Below the pieces are notes generated by a model. That model was not told where the DNA came from, did not search any database, and saw only the letters and a program-made list of their open reading frames with translations. A stretch of 64,000 nucleotides of DNA, from positions 1,426,001 to 1,490,000 of the forward strand of contig NZ_CP133111.1 in the NCBI RefSeq assembly GCF_033001325.1, read 5' to 3'. Below are positions 17,187 through 27,764 of this stretch, piece after piece (the stretch's first letter is position 1; the number at the start of each line of letters is the position of its first letter). Source of the stretch: Rhodopseudomonas sp. BAL398. Lineage in GTDB: Bacteria > Pseudomonadota > Alphaproteobacteria > Rhizobiales > Xanthobacteraceae. The position numbers and the translations under genes were made by a program.

Positions 17187-18731
17187 GTGCGTACGCAGCA
17201 AATGTCGATTTCAACCGGGTGGTATCAACCACTTACCGGCAGTGCTGCCTTCGGCAGCAATCTGAGCATCTGCGGCGCGCTGTTGCGCGTCGGTGTTCTG
17301 ACCGCGGCGGGGATCGTCGGCATCTCCTGCTCTGCCGAAGCAGCCCCGTCATCCTCATTGTTCTGGCCCGATAGCGACCCGGTCTATGATCGCCAGGAAC
17401 CGGTCCGACCGGTCGCGAAACGCCGGCCAACGGTTCGGCACCATCTGGATACCAAGCGCGAAAAGCAGGCCAAGCAGGCCGCCAAGCCGCAAGGCCCGCT
17501 GATCGTCTCGATCTCGATCAAAGACCAGACTCTCAAGGTCTACGACGCCAACGGCCTTTTTGCCGAAACCCCGGTCTCCACCGGGATGCGCGGACATTCG
17601 ACGCCGATGGGCGTTTTCAGCGTGATCCAGAAGCACAAATACCACCGCTCCAACATCTATAGCGGTGCGCCAATGCCCTATATGCAGCGCCTCACCTGGT
17701 CCGGCATCGCGATGCATGCCGGGGTGGTGCCCGGCCATCCGGCGTCGCATGGCTGTATCCGGATGCCGCGGGATTTCGCGATCAAGATGTGGAGTTGGAC
17801 CAAGATGGGCGCGCGGGTGATCATCACCCCCGGCGAGATCGCGCCGGAGAGTTTTTCGCATCCGTTGCTGATCGCTAAGAAACCGGTGCCGGTCCCAGAG
17901 CAGCCGGTGGCCGCAGCGACATCGAACTCGGACGATGCTGCACGCGCAGCGGAGATGCCGACCGGCACCACGCCGACGCCAGCCGTCGAATCCGCCAAAT
18001 ACGAATTGCGCGCCGGCATCAACTTGATCGATGCCAAGAGCGGCAGTGAGGCCGGCACGACGGCCGCGCGCGAACCGGTGCGGACCGCGGACGCCAGCCC
18101 GTCCGGCTCCGCCACGCCGGTCGTCGCGTCCGACGCCAGCGCCGCAACGGCTCCAGCCACGACCAAACCGGGCAGCATTACCGCACCGACCACCAATACC
18201 GCCAATTCGACCGTCGACATTGAGCCGACAAGCGCTGCCACCACCACGCCCCCCGCAGCCAAAGCGGAGCCTGCTGCCGTTCCGAAGCGGACCGGTCGGA
18301 TCGCCGTCTTCATCAGCCGCAAGGACGCCAAGATCTACGTCCGCCAGAGGCTCGAGCCGCTGTTCGACGCGCCGATCACGATCGCGCCTGGCGACCGACC
18401 GCTGGGCACGCATATCTTCACCGCGCAACTCGCCAAGGACGACACATTCAACTGGTCGGTGGTGTCGCTGCCGACGACCGCGCGCCAAGCCGCGGCGCAT
18501 GATCGCGATCGCGTCTCGCGACGTCGCAAAGCCGCCGGCGCGGTCGAGACCGAACCCGCTCCGCTGCCCGACAGCGCCACCGAAGCCCTCGATCGCCTGA
18601 CCATTCCGCCCGACGCCATGACCCGAATCGCCGACGCGCTGTCGACGGGCGGCTCGATCATCGTCTCCGATCAGGGCATCGCCGGCGGCGAGACCGGCGA
18701 AGGCACCGATTTCATCGTGCCGCTGCATTAG
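17187..18731 (+). CDS. L,D-transpeptidase (YkuD family) with a degenerate second domain
   Basis: Encodes 514 residues if the GTG at 17187 is used (GGGGGCGG lies upstream); ATG 17202 is an alternative. After a hydrophobic leader, the YkuD domain spans about residues 100-225 with the active-site motif SHGCIRMP (Cys190). A Pro/Ala/Thr-rich linker of about 130 residues follows. The C-terminal 145 residues begin VFISRKDAKIYVRQRLEPLF and PLGTHIFTA, which looks like the first half of another YkuD domain but has no HxxCxR motif. These enzymes form 3-3 cross-links in peptidoglycan or attach proteins to it, in the periplasm. Confidence 0.85.
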   Translation: MRTQQMSISTGWYQPLTGSAAFGSNLSICGALLRVGVLTAAGIVGISCSAEAAPSSSLFWPDSDPVYDRQEPVRPVAKRRPTVRHHLDTKREKQAKQAAKPQGPLIVSISIKDQTLKVYDANGLFAETPVSTGMRGHSTPMGVFSVIQKHKYHRSNIYSGAPMPYMQRLTWSGIAMHAGVVPGHPASHGCIRMPRDFAIKMWSWTKMGARVIITPGEIAPESFSHPLLIAKKPVPVPEQPVAAATSNSDDAARAAEMPTGTTPTPAVESAKYELRAGINLIDAKSGSEAGTTAAREPVRTADASPSGSATPVVASDASAATAPATTKPGSITAPTTNTANSTVDIEPTSAATTTPPAAKAEPAAVPKRTGRIAVFISRKDAKIYVRQRLEPLFDAPITIAPGDRPLGTHIFTAQLAKDDTFNWSVVSLPTTARQAAAHDRDRVSRRRKAAGAVETEPAPLPDSATEALDRLTIPPDAMTRIADALSTGGSIIVSDQGIAGGETGEGTDFIVPLH

Positions 18732-18816
18732 GCGTCGCGACGATCATAACGGCTTGTTGAACGCGGCGCCGGCCCGTTCGCGCTAGGCTCGCCGGATGCA
18801 GCGCCTCACCTTCACA

Positions 18817-18836
18817 GATCGCCGCGAGCGGCGATC
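18817..18836. promoter_or_regulatory. Perfect inverted repeat upstream of the glutathione peroxidase gene
   Basis: GATCGCCGC, 2-nt spacer, GCGGCGATC, ending 15 bp before the ATG at 18852. It could be an operator or form a hairpin in the leader that hides the ribosome site (GGAGATCAGCG). Confidence 0.35.
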
Positions 18837-18851
18837 ACGGAGATCAGCGAT

Positions 18852-19424
18852 ATGATCGACCGCAGGACGATCGTCGGCGCAACGCTTGGCGCATTCGTAG
18901 GCGGTCTTGTCGCGCCGGCGCGCGCGCAAATCGCGATGAGCCGGATCACTGCTTACGGCTTTTCCTTCGCCGCGCTGAGCGGCGACGACATCCGCCTGGC
19001 GGATTTCGCAGGTCGGCCGTTCATGGTCGTCAATACCGCCTCGCTGTGCGGTTACACGCCGCAATATGCCGGGCTGCAGACGCTGTGGACCACATATCGC
19101 GACCGCGGTCTGACCGTCATCGGCGTTCCCTCCAATGATTTCGGTGGACAGGAGCCGGGCGGTGTCGCCGAGATCGCGCAGACCGCACAGCATCAATATG
19201 GCGTCACCTTCCCGATCGCGGCCAAGACCGTGGTGATCGGCGCCAATGCCCACCCGTTCTACAAATGGGCCGCCGAAGCCCGACCGCGCGACGTCCCGCG
19301 CTGGAATTTCCACAAATATCTGATCGGTCGCGACGGCTATATCGCCGATGTGTTTCCGCAGGCGGTCGAACCGACCGACAGCAGGGTCCTGACCGCGATC
19401 GGCCGGGCGCTGGCCGACAGCTGA
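18852..19424 (+). CDS. Glutathione peroxidase family protein, exported
   Basis: Encodes 190 residues. A twin-arginine-like leader (MIDRRTIVGATLGAFVGGLV, cleavage near ARA-QI) precedes the thioredoxin-fold core. The peroxidatic Cys66 lies in VNTASLCGYTPQYAGLQ, and the family motifs VPSNDFGGQEPG (catalytic Gln) and WNFHKYLIGRDG (catalytic Trp) are intact. It reduces peroxides, probably with thioredoxin-type reductants since it uses Cys rather than selenocysteine. The leader makes a periplasmic location likely, which is unusual next to the cytoplasmic majority of the family. Confidence 0.9.
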   Translation: MIDRRTIVGATLGAFVGGLVAPARAQIAMSRITAYGFSFAALSGDDIRLADFAGRPFMVVNTASLCGYTPQYAGLQTLWTTYRDRGLTVIGVPSNDFGGQEPGGVAEIAQTAQHQYGVTFPIAAKTVVIGANAHPFYKWAAEARPRDVPRWNFHKYLIGRDGYIADVFPQAVEPTDSRVLTAIGRALADS

Positions 19425-19592
19425 GCTTCCATCCACAGGAATCGAACAGCACCGCCGGCAAATCGCCGCCGCGCCGTAAAAACCGTTGCCGCGATGGCGC
19501 GGCTGCCACTAGGCTGCGGTCCAGTCAGGCGACTATCGCCATTTCCGCGGTCAATTGATCCCGGTCGCGGCCTATCGCTGGAGGGAAACACG

Positions 19593-20552
19593 ATGAGGAT
19601 TGCGGCTGGACTGATCTTTGCGGGGGCGGTTTCGGTCTTTGCCTTGGGCGTGACCGGGTCACAGGCAGCCCCCCGCAGCGCCGGCCCCGCGCCGCAAGCC
19701 GCGACCTCAACCGCGCCTCCTGGCGCTACGCCGCAGCCGGCAACGGTCGCAACTCCAGCGTCTTCAGCTTGCACCAATCCGGATGCGCTCGGCGTGTCCC
19801 GCGTGGTGCAGATCGATACCTCCGGCGGGCCGGGCTTCGGCTTCGAACATTTCAAGCAACTCGATTTTCTGCGCGACAAGGAAGTGGTGCTGACCTTCGA
19901 CGACGGCCCCTGGCCGGTCAACACGCCGTCGGTGCTCAAGACGCTGGCCGAACAATGCACCAAGGCGATTTTCTTTCCGATCGGCAAGCACGCCACCTAC
20001 CACCCGGAGATCCTCAAGCAGGTGGCGGCGGCCGGCCACACCATCGGCGCGCATACCTGGTCGCACGCCAATCTCAGCAACAAGAAACTCAGCGAACAGC
20101 AGCGCAAGGACGAAATCGAAAAGGGTTTTAGCGCGGTGAAATGGGCGCTCGGATCGCCGCCGTCGCCGTTCTTCCGTTTCCCGGCGCTGCGCCACCCACC
20201 CGAGATGGTCACCTATCTGGGCACCCGCAACATCGCGATATTCTCCTGCGATCTCGACTCGTTCGATTTCAAGGCGCGTAATTCCAAGCAGGTCGTCGAC
20301 ACCGTGATGAAGAAGCTCGACAAGCTCGGCAAGGGCATCATCCTGATGCACGATTTCCAGGCGCATACTGCGCAAGCGCTGCCGGATTTGCTGCGCCAGC
20401 TGAAAGCCGGCGGCTACAAGGTGGTGCAGATGAAGGCCAAGGCGCCGGTCGCAACGATCCCACAATATGACGAGGACCTCGTCAAGAACGTCGCCTTGCC
20501 GACGATCAGCACCCGGCCGCTCAGCAGCGTGGTGCAGACGATTTCGGAATGA
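19593..20552 (+). CDS. Polysaccharide deacetylase (NodB homology domain)
   Basis: Encodes 319 residues. GGAGGG lies 7 nt before the ATG at 19593. After a signal peptide and a Pro/Ala/Thr-rich stretch, the NodB domain starts near residue 97: TFDDGP (Asp103, Asp104) and HTWSH (His154, His158) supply the catalytic base and metal ligands; FRFPALRHP and GIILMHDF are later motifs. Such enzymes remove N-acetyl groups from chitin-like sugars or peptidoglycan. It is likely to act in the periplasm on cell-wall glycan. Confidence 0.92.
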   Translation: MRIAAGLIFAGAVSVFALGVTGSQAAPRSAGPAPQAATSTAPPGATPQPATVATPASSACTNPDALGVSRVVQIDTSGGPGFGFEHFKQLDFLRDKEVVLTFDDGPWPVNTPSVLKTLAEQCTKAIFFPIGKHATYHPEILKQVAAAGHTIGAHTWSHANLSNKKLSEQQRKDEIEKGFSAVKWALGSPPSPFFRFPALRHPPEMVTYLGTRNIAIFSCDLDSFDFKARNSKQVVDTVMKKLDKLGKGIILMHDFQAHTAQALPDLLRQLKAGGYKVVQMKAKAPVATIPQYDEDLVKNVALPTISTRPLSSVVQTISE

Positions 20553-20580
20553 GCCACGCCATGCTGCGATTCCCCGCGCG

Positions 20581-21147
20581 GTGACATTGCCCTCACCCGC
20601 GATCATCATCGAAGGCTACGTCATCGTTTCCGCCGACGGCATGTTGGCGGATGCGCAACGCGTGATGCCGGATGCGTTGAAATTTCCCGGTGACCAACGC
20701 TTCTTCGCCGCCGCGCTGGACCGCGCCGACCTCATCGTGCATGGCCGCAATTCATTCGAGGATCAGCCGAATTCTGCACAGCGCAAGCGCATCGTGCTGA
20801 CCCGCACGGTGGCTGCGCTGGCGCCCGACCCGTCCAATCCCAATGCGACATTGTGGAATCCGGCGGGCGCCGCATTCGATAATGCCCGCGCGCAAACCGG
20901 CGTCGATGCCGGCACCGTCGCGATCATCGGCGGCCCGGAGGTGTTCGCGCTGTTCTTCGATCGCTTCGATCGCTTTTGGCTGTCGCTGGCACCGCGCGTC
21001 ACGCTGCCCCGCGGCGAGCCGTGCTTTCCCGGCGTGCCGCAACGCACGCCGCAGCAGATACTTGCGGCGCATGGCATGCACCCGGCCGAGACCGAGATCC
21101 TCGACGCCGCGGATGACGTCAGCGTCACTATCTGGCGGCGCGGCTAG
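20581..21147 (+). CDS. Dihydrofolate reductase-like (RibD C-terminal fold) protein
   Basis: Encodes 188 residues from a GTG at 20581. IIIEGYVIVSADGMLAD and VHGRNSFED, then VAIIGGPEVFALFFDRFDRF follow the layout of the DHFR/RibD reductase fold, including the GG of the nucleotide-binding turn. It may reduce a pteridine, a flavin precursor or another compound with NADPH. The ribosome site is weak, so the start is not fixed. It begins 28 bp after the deacetylase stop and could be co-transcribed. Confidence 0.7.
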   Translation: MTLPSPAIIIEGYVIVSADGMLADAQRVMPDALKFPGDQRFFAAALDRADLIVHGRNSFEDQPNSAQRKRIVLTRTVAALAPDPSNPNATLWNPAGAAFDNARAQTGVDAGTVAIIGGPEVFALFFDRFDRFWLSLAPRVTLPRGEPCFPGVPQRTPQQILAAHGMHPAETEILDAADDVSVTIWRRG

Positions 21148-21609
21148 CTACAGATCGGTGTAGCTCCGCTCGGCGGGGGGCGGCGTCGGGCCGATCCCGG
21201 CGATCATGAACAAGCCGCCGATCAGCGACAGGTTCTTCAGCGCATGGATCATGTTGTTGGTGGATTCCGCACCGGTCTGGTTCCAGAAGTCATGATAATA
21301 ATAGGTCGCGGCGACAACGAACAGCACCAACACCCAGGCGAAAAACCGGGCGCCGAAATTCAACGCAATCATCAGTCCGCAGACCAGTTCGAGAATTCCA
21401 GCGCCGATCGCCAGCTGCTGGGCGATCGGCATGCCGGTGAGGGTTTCAAGCTGCGTGACATAAGGCGACGTGTAAGCGGCCAGGAATGCCGGCATCACCA
21501 GCTTTTCCGTCAGCAGTGTCGTCGCCGCGACGTCGAGCAGCTTTGACGCACCCGAGACGATGAACAGCACCGCGAACAGGAAACGTCCGAACGAAATCAA
21601 TGCCGGCAT
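21148..21609 (-). CDS. DoxX family membrane protein
   Basis: Encodes 153 residues from the ATG at 21609, which has GAGG upstream (an ATG at 21621 is less likely). Four membrane helices and the opening ISFGRFLFAVLFIVSGASKL are typical of DoxX/YphA proteins. The family is linked to quinone- or redox-related functions, but the activity is not known. It is convergent with the DHFR-like gene; their stops adjoin. Confidence 0.85.
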   Translation of the reverse strand: MPALISFGRFLFAVLFIVSGASKLLDVAATTLLTEKLVMPAFLAAYTSPYVTQLETLTGMPIAQQLAIGAGILELVCGLMIALNFGARFFAWVLVLFVVAATYYYHDFWNQTGAESTNNMIHALKNLSLIGGLFMIAGIGPTPPPAERSYTDL

Positions 21610-21779
21610 GTCAAACCTCATTGGGGTGCAGCCGATGCGGCACGATCGCGCGCAATTATGGCCGTTCGCGGGAGGTTTTCAAACTATCAAATCAGAATGT
21701 GGTGCCGATGACACGCCTGCGGTGTCCGTTCGGATCGCAAGAGATCGCTGCCGGGTCCCCGGCAGCGATATTCAAACAA

Positions 21780-24089
21780 TCAGGTGAACAGCGTCGGCTG
21801 ATGCCGGCCGGCCCTTTCCTGGGCCTCGACCGCGGCGACCGCGGTCATGTTGAGAATGCCCCGCGACGTCACCGATGGGGTCAGGATATGCGCCGGGCGC
21901 GCCGGACCGATCAGGATCGGCCCGACCGGCAGCGCGTCGCCCAGCACCTTGACCATCTGATAGGCGACATTGGCGGCGTCGAGATTCGGCATGATCAAGA
22001 CGTTGGCCACGCCCTCCAACCGCGAATGCGGCAGGATCAGCTTACGCGCCGCCTCCGACAACGCGGTGTCGCCCTGCATTTCGCCGTCGGCCTCGATCTC
22101 CGGATGGTTCTCCGCCAGGATCGCGGTGGCGCGACGCATCTTGCGCGAGGATTCGGTGTCGTAGCTGCCGAAATCGGAATGCGACACGAAGGCGATCTTC
22201 GGCTTCAGGTTGAAACGCTGGACGTGGATCGCCGCCAGGGCGGCGATTTCCGCCAATTCCTCGGCGCTCGGATTCGGCCGCACCTGGGTATCGGCGATGA
22301 AATAGGCGCCCTTGCTGGTGATCATCAGCGCCAAGGCCGCGAATTCGGTGACGCCGGGAAGCGTGCCGATGATCTCGCGGACGTGCCGCAGATGGCTCAT
22401 GTAGCGGCCATCGACACCGCAGATCATCGCATCGGCCTCGCCGCGGCTCACCGCCAGCGCGGCGATCACCGTCGCATTGGTGCGAACCACGGTGCGGGCG
22501 CTGTGAGGCGTCACGCCATGCCGGCCGGCGACGTCGATATAGGACTGCACGTAAGACCGGTAGCGCGGATCGTCCTCGGGATTGATCAGGTCGAAATCCT
22601 GCCCGGCCCGGATCGACAGTCCGTACCGCTTGATCCGCGCTTCCACCACCGAGGGCCGCCCGACCAGGATCGGCCGCGCCAGCTTCTCCTCGAGGATGGT
22701 CTGGGTGGCGTGCAGCACGCGTTCGTCTTCGCCTTCGGCGTAGATCACCCGGACGGGCTGCGCCTTGGCCTTGGTGAACAGCGGCTTCATGACCAGGCCG
22801 GAGCGGAACGCGAAACGTTCGAGCTGGGCGTAGTAATCGTCGAAACTGGTGATCGGACGGGTGGCGACGCCGGACTCCATTGCCGCCCGCGCCACCGCCG
22901 GAGCGATGCGCAGGATCAGCCGCGGATCGAACGGACTGGGAATCAGCGAGCCCGAGCCGAAGCCCAGCACCTCGTCGGCATCGAAACCGACCGCGACCGC
23001 TTCCGACGGCGGGTCGCGCGCCAGCTGCGCGATGGCGTCGACCGCGGCGTGCTTCATCGCCTCGTTGATCGCGGTGGCGCCGACATCGAGGGCGCCGCGG
23101 AAGATGAACGGAAAGCACAACACATTGTTGACCTGGTTCGGAAAGTCCGACCGCCCGGTGCAGATCATCGCATCCGGCCGGACCTTGCGGACTTCGTCCG
23201 GCATGATCTCCGGGGTCGGATTGGCCAGCGCCATCACCAGCGGCCGCTCCGCCATCTGCTTGACCATCTCGGGCTTCAACACATTGCCGCCCGACAGGCC
23301 GAGAAAGATATCGGCGCCGCTGATCACGTCGCTAAGCGTGCGCTTGTCAGTCTTCTGCGCATAGATCGCCTTCCAGCGGTCCATCAGCGTGTTGCGGCCC
23401 TCATGCACCAAACCATCGACATCGCAAACCCAGATGTTCTCGCGCTTGGCCCCGAGCGAGACCAGCAGATTGAGGCAGGCCAGCGCCGCGGCGCCGGCAC
23501 CGGCGGTGACGATTTTGACGTCCTCCAGCTTCTTGCCGTTCAGCAGCAGCGCGTTGGTGACGGCGGCGCCGACGATGATCGCAGTGCCGTGCTGATCGTC
23601 GTGGAACACCGGGATCTTCATCCGCTCCTTGAGCTGGGCTTCGATCTCGAAGCATTCCGGCCCCTTGATGTCCTCGAGATTGATGCCGCCAAAGGTCGGC
23701 TCCAGCGCCGCGACGGTCTCGACCACGCGCTCGACGGTGTCGGCGGCGATCTCAATGTCGAACACGTCGATGCCGGCGAACTTCTTGAACAGCACCGCCT
23801 TGCCTTCCATCACCGGCTTCGCCGCCAGCGGGCCGATATTGCCGAGCCCCAGCACCGCGCTGCCATTGGTGACCACCGCCACCAGATTGGCGCGGATGGT
23901 CAGCGCGGCGGCCTGCGACGGATCGGCGGCGATCGCCAGGCACGCGCTGGCGACGCCCGGCGTATAGGCCAGCGCCAGATCGAGCTGGTTGGCCAGCGGC
24001 TTGATCGCTTTGATCTCGAGTTTGCCTGGGCGCGGCAGGCGGTGATACGCCAACGCCGCGGCTTGCAAATCTTCAGAATTGGACGCCAT
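21780..24089 (-). CDS. maeB: NADP-dependent malic enzyme with phosphotransacetylase-like domain
   Basis: Encodes 769 residues, the size of MaeB-type fusions. The N-terminal malic enzyme part (about 1-430) has [52 protein letters not shown] and the nucleotide-binding [13 protein letters not shown]. The C-terminal part (about 430-769) is homologous to phosphate acetyltransferase, which in these enzymes usually has no transferase activity and binds acetyl-CoA as a regulator. It converts malate to pyruvate with release of CO2 and reduction of NADP+. It is read in the same direction as aspS upstream, with 48 bp between. Confidence 0.96.
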   Translation of the reverse strand: MASNSEDLQAAALAYHRLPRPGKLEIKAIKPLANQLDLALAYTPGVASACLAIAADPSQAAALTIRANLVAVVTNGSAVLGLGNIGPLAAKPVMEGKAVLFKKFAGIDVFDIEIAADTVERVVETVAALEPTFGGINLEDIKGPECFEIEAQLKERMKIPVFHDDQHGTAIIVGAAVTNALLLNGKKLEDVKIVTAGAGAAALACLNLLVSLGAKRENIWVCDVDGLVHEGRNTLMDRWKAIYAQKTDKRTLSDVISGADIFLGLSGGNVLKPEMVKQMAERPLVMALANPTPEIMPDEVRKVRPDAMICTGRSDFPNQVNNVLCFPFIFRGALDVGATAINEAMKHAAVDAIAQLARDPPSEAVAVGFDADEVLGFGSGSLIPSPFDPRLILRIAPAVARAAMESGVATRPITSFDDYYAQLERFAFRSGLVMKPLFTKAKAQPVRVIYAEGEDERVLHATQTILEEKLARPILVGRPSVVEARIKRYGLSIRAGQDFDLINPEDDPRYRSYVQSYIDVAGRHGVTPHSARTVVRTNATVIAALAVSRGEADAMICGVDGRYMSHLRHVREIIGTLPGVTEFAALALMITSKGAYFIADTQVRPNPSAEELAEIAALAAIHVQRFNLKPKIAFVSHSDFGSYDTESSRKMRRATAILAENHPEIEADGEMQGDTALSEAARKLILPHSRLEGVANVLIMPNLDAANVAYQMVKVLGDALPVGPILIGPARPAHILTPSVTSRGILNMTAVAAVEAQERAGRHQPTLFT

Positions 24090-24137
24090 GAGTTCTCCCG
24101 GCGACTTTCGTCGACTTCGAAATTTCAGAAAAGTTGA

Positions 24138-25913
24138 TTATTTGCTGTCCGGCAGATTGAGCCGGATGTGCAAGTCGCGCAGCTGCTTGGGGGCAACCTC
24201 GGAGGGCGCTCCCATCAACAGGTCTTCGGCTCGCTGGTTCATCGGAAACAGCGAGATCTCGCGCAGATTGTTGGTGCCGCAAAGCAGCATCACAATGCGG
24301 TCGACGCCGGCCGCCATGCCGCCATGCGGCGGCGCGCCATACTGAAAGGCGCGGTACATGCCGCCGAAACGGTCGACCACTTCCTGCTCACCATAGCCGG
24401 CGATCTCGAACGCCTTGACCATTGCCTCGGGGCGATGATTGCGGATGCCGCCCGAGGCGATCTCGTAGCCGTTACAGCTGATGTCGTATTGGAACGCCTT
24501 GATGGTCAGCGGATCCTGCGTGAGCAGCGCGTCCATGCCGCCCTGCGGCATCGAGAACGGGTTGTGTGAGAAGTCGACCTTCTTGTCGTCCTCGTTGTAT
24601 TCGTACATCGGGAAATCGACCACCCAGGCGAGTTCGAAGCGGTCCTTGTCGATCAGGTTCAGCTCCTCGCCGAGCCTGCTGCGCGCCAGGCCGGCGAATT
24701 TGTAAAATTTGGCCGGGTCGCCGGCGACGAAAAACGCCGCATCGCCCGCCTTCAGGCCCAGCTGATCGCGGATCGCCGCGGTGCGCTCCGGGCCGATATT
24801 GTTAGCCAGCGGACCGGCCCCCTCGCCGGCTTCGCGCCACATGATGTAGCCCAAGCCCGGCTGGCCCTCGCCCTGCGCCCAGGAATTCATCCGGTCGCAA
24901 AACGCGCGGCTGCCGCCGCCCGGTGCCGGGATCGCCCAGACCTGGTTGCGCTCTTCTTCGAGCATCCTGGCGAACACCTTGAAGCCGGAGCCGCGGAAAT
25001 GTTCGGAGACGTTTTGCATCTCGATCGGATTGCGCAGGTCCGGCTTGTCGGTGCCGTATTTCTTCAAGCTGTCCGCATAGGCGATCCGCGGCCAGCCCTT
25101 GGTCACCGGCTTGCCCTTGGCGAAATCCTCGAACACGCCGGTAATCACCGGCTCCATCGCAGCAAAAACATCGTCTTGGGTGACGAAGCTCATCTCGACG
25201 TCGAGCTGGTAGAACTCGCCCGGCAGCCGGTCGGCGCGCGGGTCCTCGTCGCGGAAACACGGCGCGATCTGGAAATAGCGGTCGAACCCCGACATCATCA
25301 GCAGCTGCTTGTATTGCTGCGGTGCCTGCGGCAGCGCGTAGAACTTGCCCGGATGAATGCGGCTCGGCACCAGGAAGTCGCGCGCGCCTTCCGGCGACGA
25401 GGCCGTCAGGATCGGCGTCTGGAATTCGAAGAAGCCCTGCTCCTTCATCCGCTTGCGCATCGAATCGACGATCGCGCCGCGGGTCATGATGTTCTGGTGC
25501 AGCTTGTCGCGACGCAGGTCGAGGAATCGGTATTTAAGCCTGATGTCCTCGGGATATTCCTGCTCGCCGAACACCGGCAGCGGCAATTCGCCGGCCGGAC
25601 CCAGCACTTCGATCTCGGTGATGAAGATCTCGACCTGCCCGGTCGGCAGCTCAGGATTTTCGGTGCCTTCGGGACGGCGGCGGACCTTGCCGTCGATCCG
25701 CACCACCCATTCGGCGCGCAACTTCTCGGCGTCCTTGAATGCCGGCGAATCCGGATCGGCGACGCATTGGGTCAGGCCGTAATGGTCGCGCAGATCGATG
25801 AACAGCAACCCGCCATGGTCGCGGATGCGGTGGCACCAGCCGGAAACGCGGACGGTCTGGTCGATGTCGCTGTCGCGGAGCGCGCCGCAGGTGTGGGATC
25901 GGTACCGGTGCAT
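24138..25913 (-). CDS. aspS: Aspartate--tRNA ligase
   Basis: Encodes 591 residues, full length for bacterial-type AspRS. The anticodon-binding OB domain comes first ([20 protein letters not shown]), then class II motif 2 ([19 protein letters not shown]), the bacterial GAD insertion (about 290-420) and motif 3 ([19 protein letters not shown]). It charges tRNA-Asp. In alphaproteobacteria that lack AsnRS such enzymes also charge tRNA-Asn for GatCAB; the sequence alone does not decide this. Confidence 0.98.
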   Translation of the reverse strand: MHRYRSHTCGALRDSDIDQTVRVSGWCHRIRDHGGLLFIDLRDHYGLTQCVADPDSPAFKDAEKLRAEWVVRIDGKVRRRPEGTENPELPTGQVEIFITEIEVLGPAGELPLPVFGEQEYPEDIRLKYRFLDLRRDKLHQNIMTRGAIVDSMRKRMKEQGFFEFQTPILTASSPEGARDFLVPSRIHPGKFYALPQAPQQYKQLLMMSGFDRYFQIAPCFRDEDPRADRLPGEFYQLDVEMSFVTQDDVFAAMEPVITGVFEDFAKGKPVTKGWPRIAYADSLKKYGTDKPDLRNPIEMQNVSEHFRGSGFKVFARMLEEERNQVWAIPAPGGGSRAFCDRMNSWAQGEGQPGLGYIMWREAGEGAGPLANNIGPERTAAIRDQLGLKAGDAAFFVAGDPAKFYKFAGLARSRLGEELNLIDKDRFELAWVVDFPMYEYNEDDKKVDFSHNPFSMPQGGMDALLTQDPLTIKAFQYDISCNGYEIASGGIRNHRPEAMVKAFEIAGYGEQEVVDRFGGMYRAFQYGAPPHGGMAAGVDRIVMLLCGTNNLREISLFPMNQRAEDLLMGAPSEVAPKQLRDLHIRLNLPDSK

Positions 25914-26171
25914 GGAAATCCTGGAAAGCCGTCAGAGGGCAGAATCAAGCGGTTCCGCAGCCTTGCGGAGAGCGTCAGGGTTTAGCCGAGCCGACCCATC
26001 GCGGCAACACAATGAGCCAGCGCAGATCGCGCATCAGCATCGCGCGACCCGGAAAAACCGCCATGAAATCAACGGCCGTGCTCCGCCGCGGCGCAAAAAC
26101 CGCCGAACATATTGAAGCCGGGCGGATTCTGGCGGATTGTCTCGGCTCGATCCTTACCTATCTGGATACGG

Positions 26172-27650
26172 ATGACCGTTCATTTTCCCTTCGACAACAG
26201 CTACGCCGCGCTGCCCGAGAATTTTTTCGCGCGGGTGGCGCCTTCCCCGGTCGCCGCGCCGCGGCTGATCAGGCTGAACCGCCCGCTGGCGCGCCGGCTC
26301 GGGCTCGACCCGGATCTGCTCGCCAGCCCCGAAGGCGCAGCGATACTCGCCGGCGCCACCAGGCCGGACGGCGCCGCCTTTATCGCGATGGCCTATGCGG
26401 GGCACCAGTTCGGCCATTTCGTGCCGCAGCTCGGCGACGGCCGCGCGCTGCTGCTCGGCGAGGTGATCGACAGTGACGGCAAGCGCCGCGACATCCAGCT
26501 GAAGGGCTCGGGCCGCACCCCGTTTTCGCGGATGGGTGACGGCCGCGCCGCGCTCGGGCCGGTGCTGCGTGAATATATCGTCAGCGAGGCGATGGCGGCG
26601 CTCGGGATTCCGACCACCCGCGCGCTCGCCGCCGTCCTGACCGGCGAGCGCGTCGCCCGCGACGGCATGCTGCCCGGCGCGGTGCTGACACGAGTGGCGT
26701 CGAGCCATATCCGGGTCGGCACCTTCCAATATTTCGCCGCGCGCCGCGACGATGACGGCGTCCGCAAACTCGCCGATCACGTCATCGCCCGGCACTATCC
26801 CTCTGCGATGGCAGCAGAAAACCGCTATGTCGCGTTGCTGGAGAACGTCGTCGCCCGGCAAGCCGAGCTGATCGCGCGCTGGATGCAGATCGGCTTCATC
26901 CATGGCGTGATGAACACCGACAATTGCTCGATCGCCGGCGAGACCATCGATTACGGCCCCTGCGCCTTCATGGATGCCTTCGATCCGAAGACCGTGTTCA
27001 GCTCGATCGACCAGATGGGCCGCTACGCCTATGGCAACCAGCCGGCGATCGGGCTGTGGAATCTGACCCGGCTGGCCGAATGCCTGATCCCGCTGCTGGC
27101 GGCCGACCAGGACGAAGGCATCGCCGCCGCCGAAACGGCGCTGGGCGGCTTCGCCGAGACCTTCAACGCCGCTTATCAGTCCGGCTTCACCGCCAAAATC
27201 GGACTGACGAGCGGGCGCGCCGACGATCTGGCGCTGCTGCAGGACCTATTAGTGGCGATGAAACAGGGTCAGGCCGACTTCACCCTGACGTTCCGGCGCC
27301 TCAGCGACGCAGCGGGCGATCCGTCTGAGCTCGGGGCGGTGCGCGCTTTGTTTACCGACCCGACCGGATTCGACGACTGGGCGGTGCGCTGGCAGAGCCG
27401 GATCGCGGCGGAGCCGCAGGACGGCGCGGCGCGGCAGGCCGCGATGCGGGCGGTGAATCCGGCCTATATCCCGCGCAATCACCGCGTCGAGGCGGTGATC
27501 GAGGCCGCGGTGAACCGCGACGATTTCGCGCCATTCGAGCAATTGCTGGCGGTACTCGCCAACCCATTCGAGGAGCGACCGGAATTCGCTCGCTATGCCG
27601 ATCCTCCGCAGCCGCATGAGCGCGTCACAGAAACGTTTTGCGGAACTTGA
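26172..27650 (+). CDS. selO: Protein adenylyltransferase SelO (YdiU family)
   Basis: Encodes 492 residues; ATG at 26172. Family motifs are intact: AYAGHQFGHFVPQLGDGRA, KGSGRTPFSRMGDGRAAL and, for metal binding, HGVMNTDNCSIAGETIDYGP. SelO is a pseudokinase that moves AMP from ATP to Ser, Thr or Tyr on target proteins in redox stress. The third residue from the end is Cys (TFCGT), the place taken by selenocysteine in animal SelO. A frame starting further upstream exists but lacks homology. Confidence 0.95.
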   Translation: MTVHFPFDNSYAALPENFFARVAPSPVAAPRLIRLNRPLARRLGLDPDLLASPEGAAILAGATRPDGAAFIAMAYAGHQFGHFVPQLGDGRALLLGEVIDSDGKRRDIQLKGSGRTPFSRMGDGRAALGPVLREYIVSEAMAALGIPTTRALAAVLTGERVARDGMLPGAVLTRVASSHIRVGTFQYFAARRDDDGVRKLADHVIARHYPSAMAAENRYVALLENVVARQAELIARWMQIGFIHGVMNTDNCSIAGETIDYGPCAFMDAFDPKTVFSSIDQMGRYAYGNQPAIGLWNLTRLAECLIPLLAADQDEGIAAAETALGGFAETFNAAYQSGFTAKIGLTSGRADDLALLQDLLVAMKQGQADFTLTFRRLSDAAGDPSELGAVRALFTDPTGFDDWAVRWQSRIAAEPQDGAARQAAMRAVNPAYIPRNHRVEAVIEAAVNRDDFAPFEQLLAVLANPFEERPEFARYADPPQPHERVTETFCGT

Positions 27651-27764
27651 TCGCGGCCGGTCGAGCGTGTCTAGTGCATCGGATTCGACTGGTTCATGTG
27701 CGAAAGTCTTCGACACATCAGCACGTTCAGCCGAACGCCGCTCTCATAGTGTGATGGACTTTTC

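Noticed and set aside
21600-24137. 845-residue open frame on the plus strand
   Set aside because: It is antisense to maeB, is full of Arg, His, Asp and Gln as frames opposite GC-rich genes are, and has no motif. maeB accounts for this DNA.
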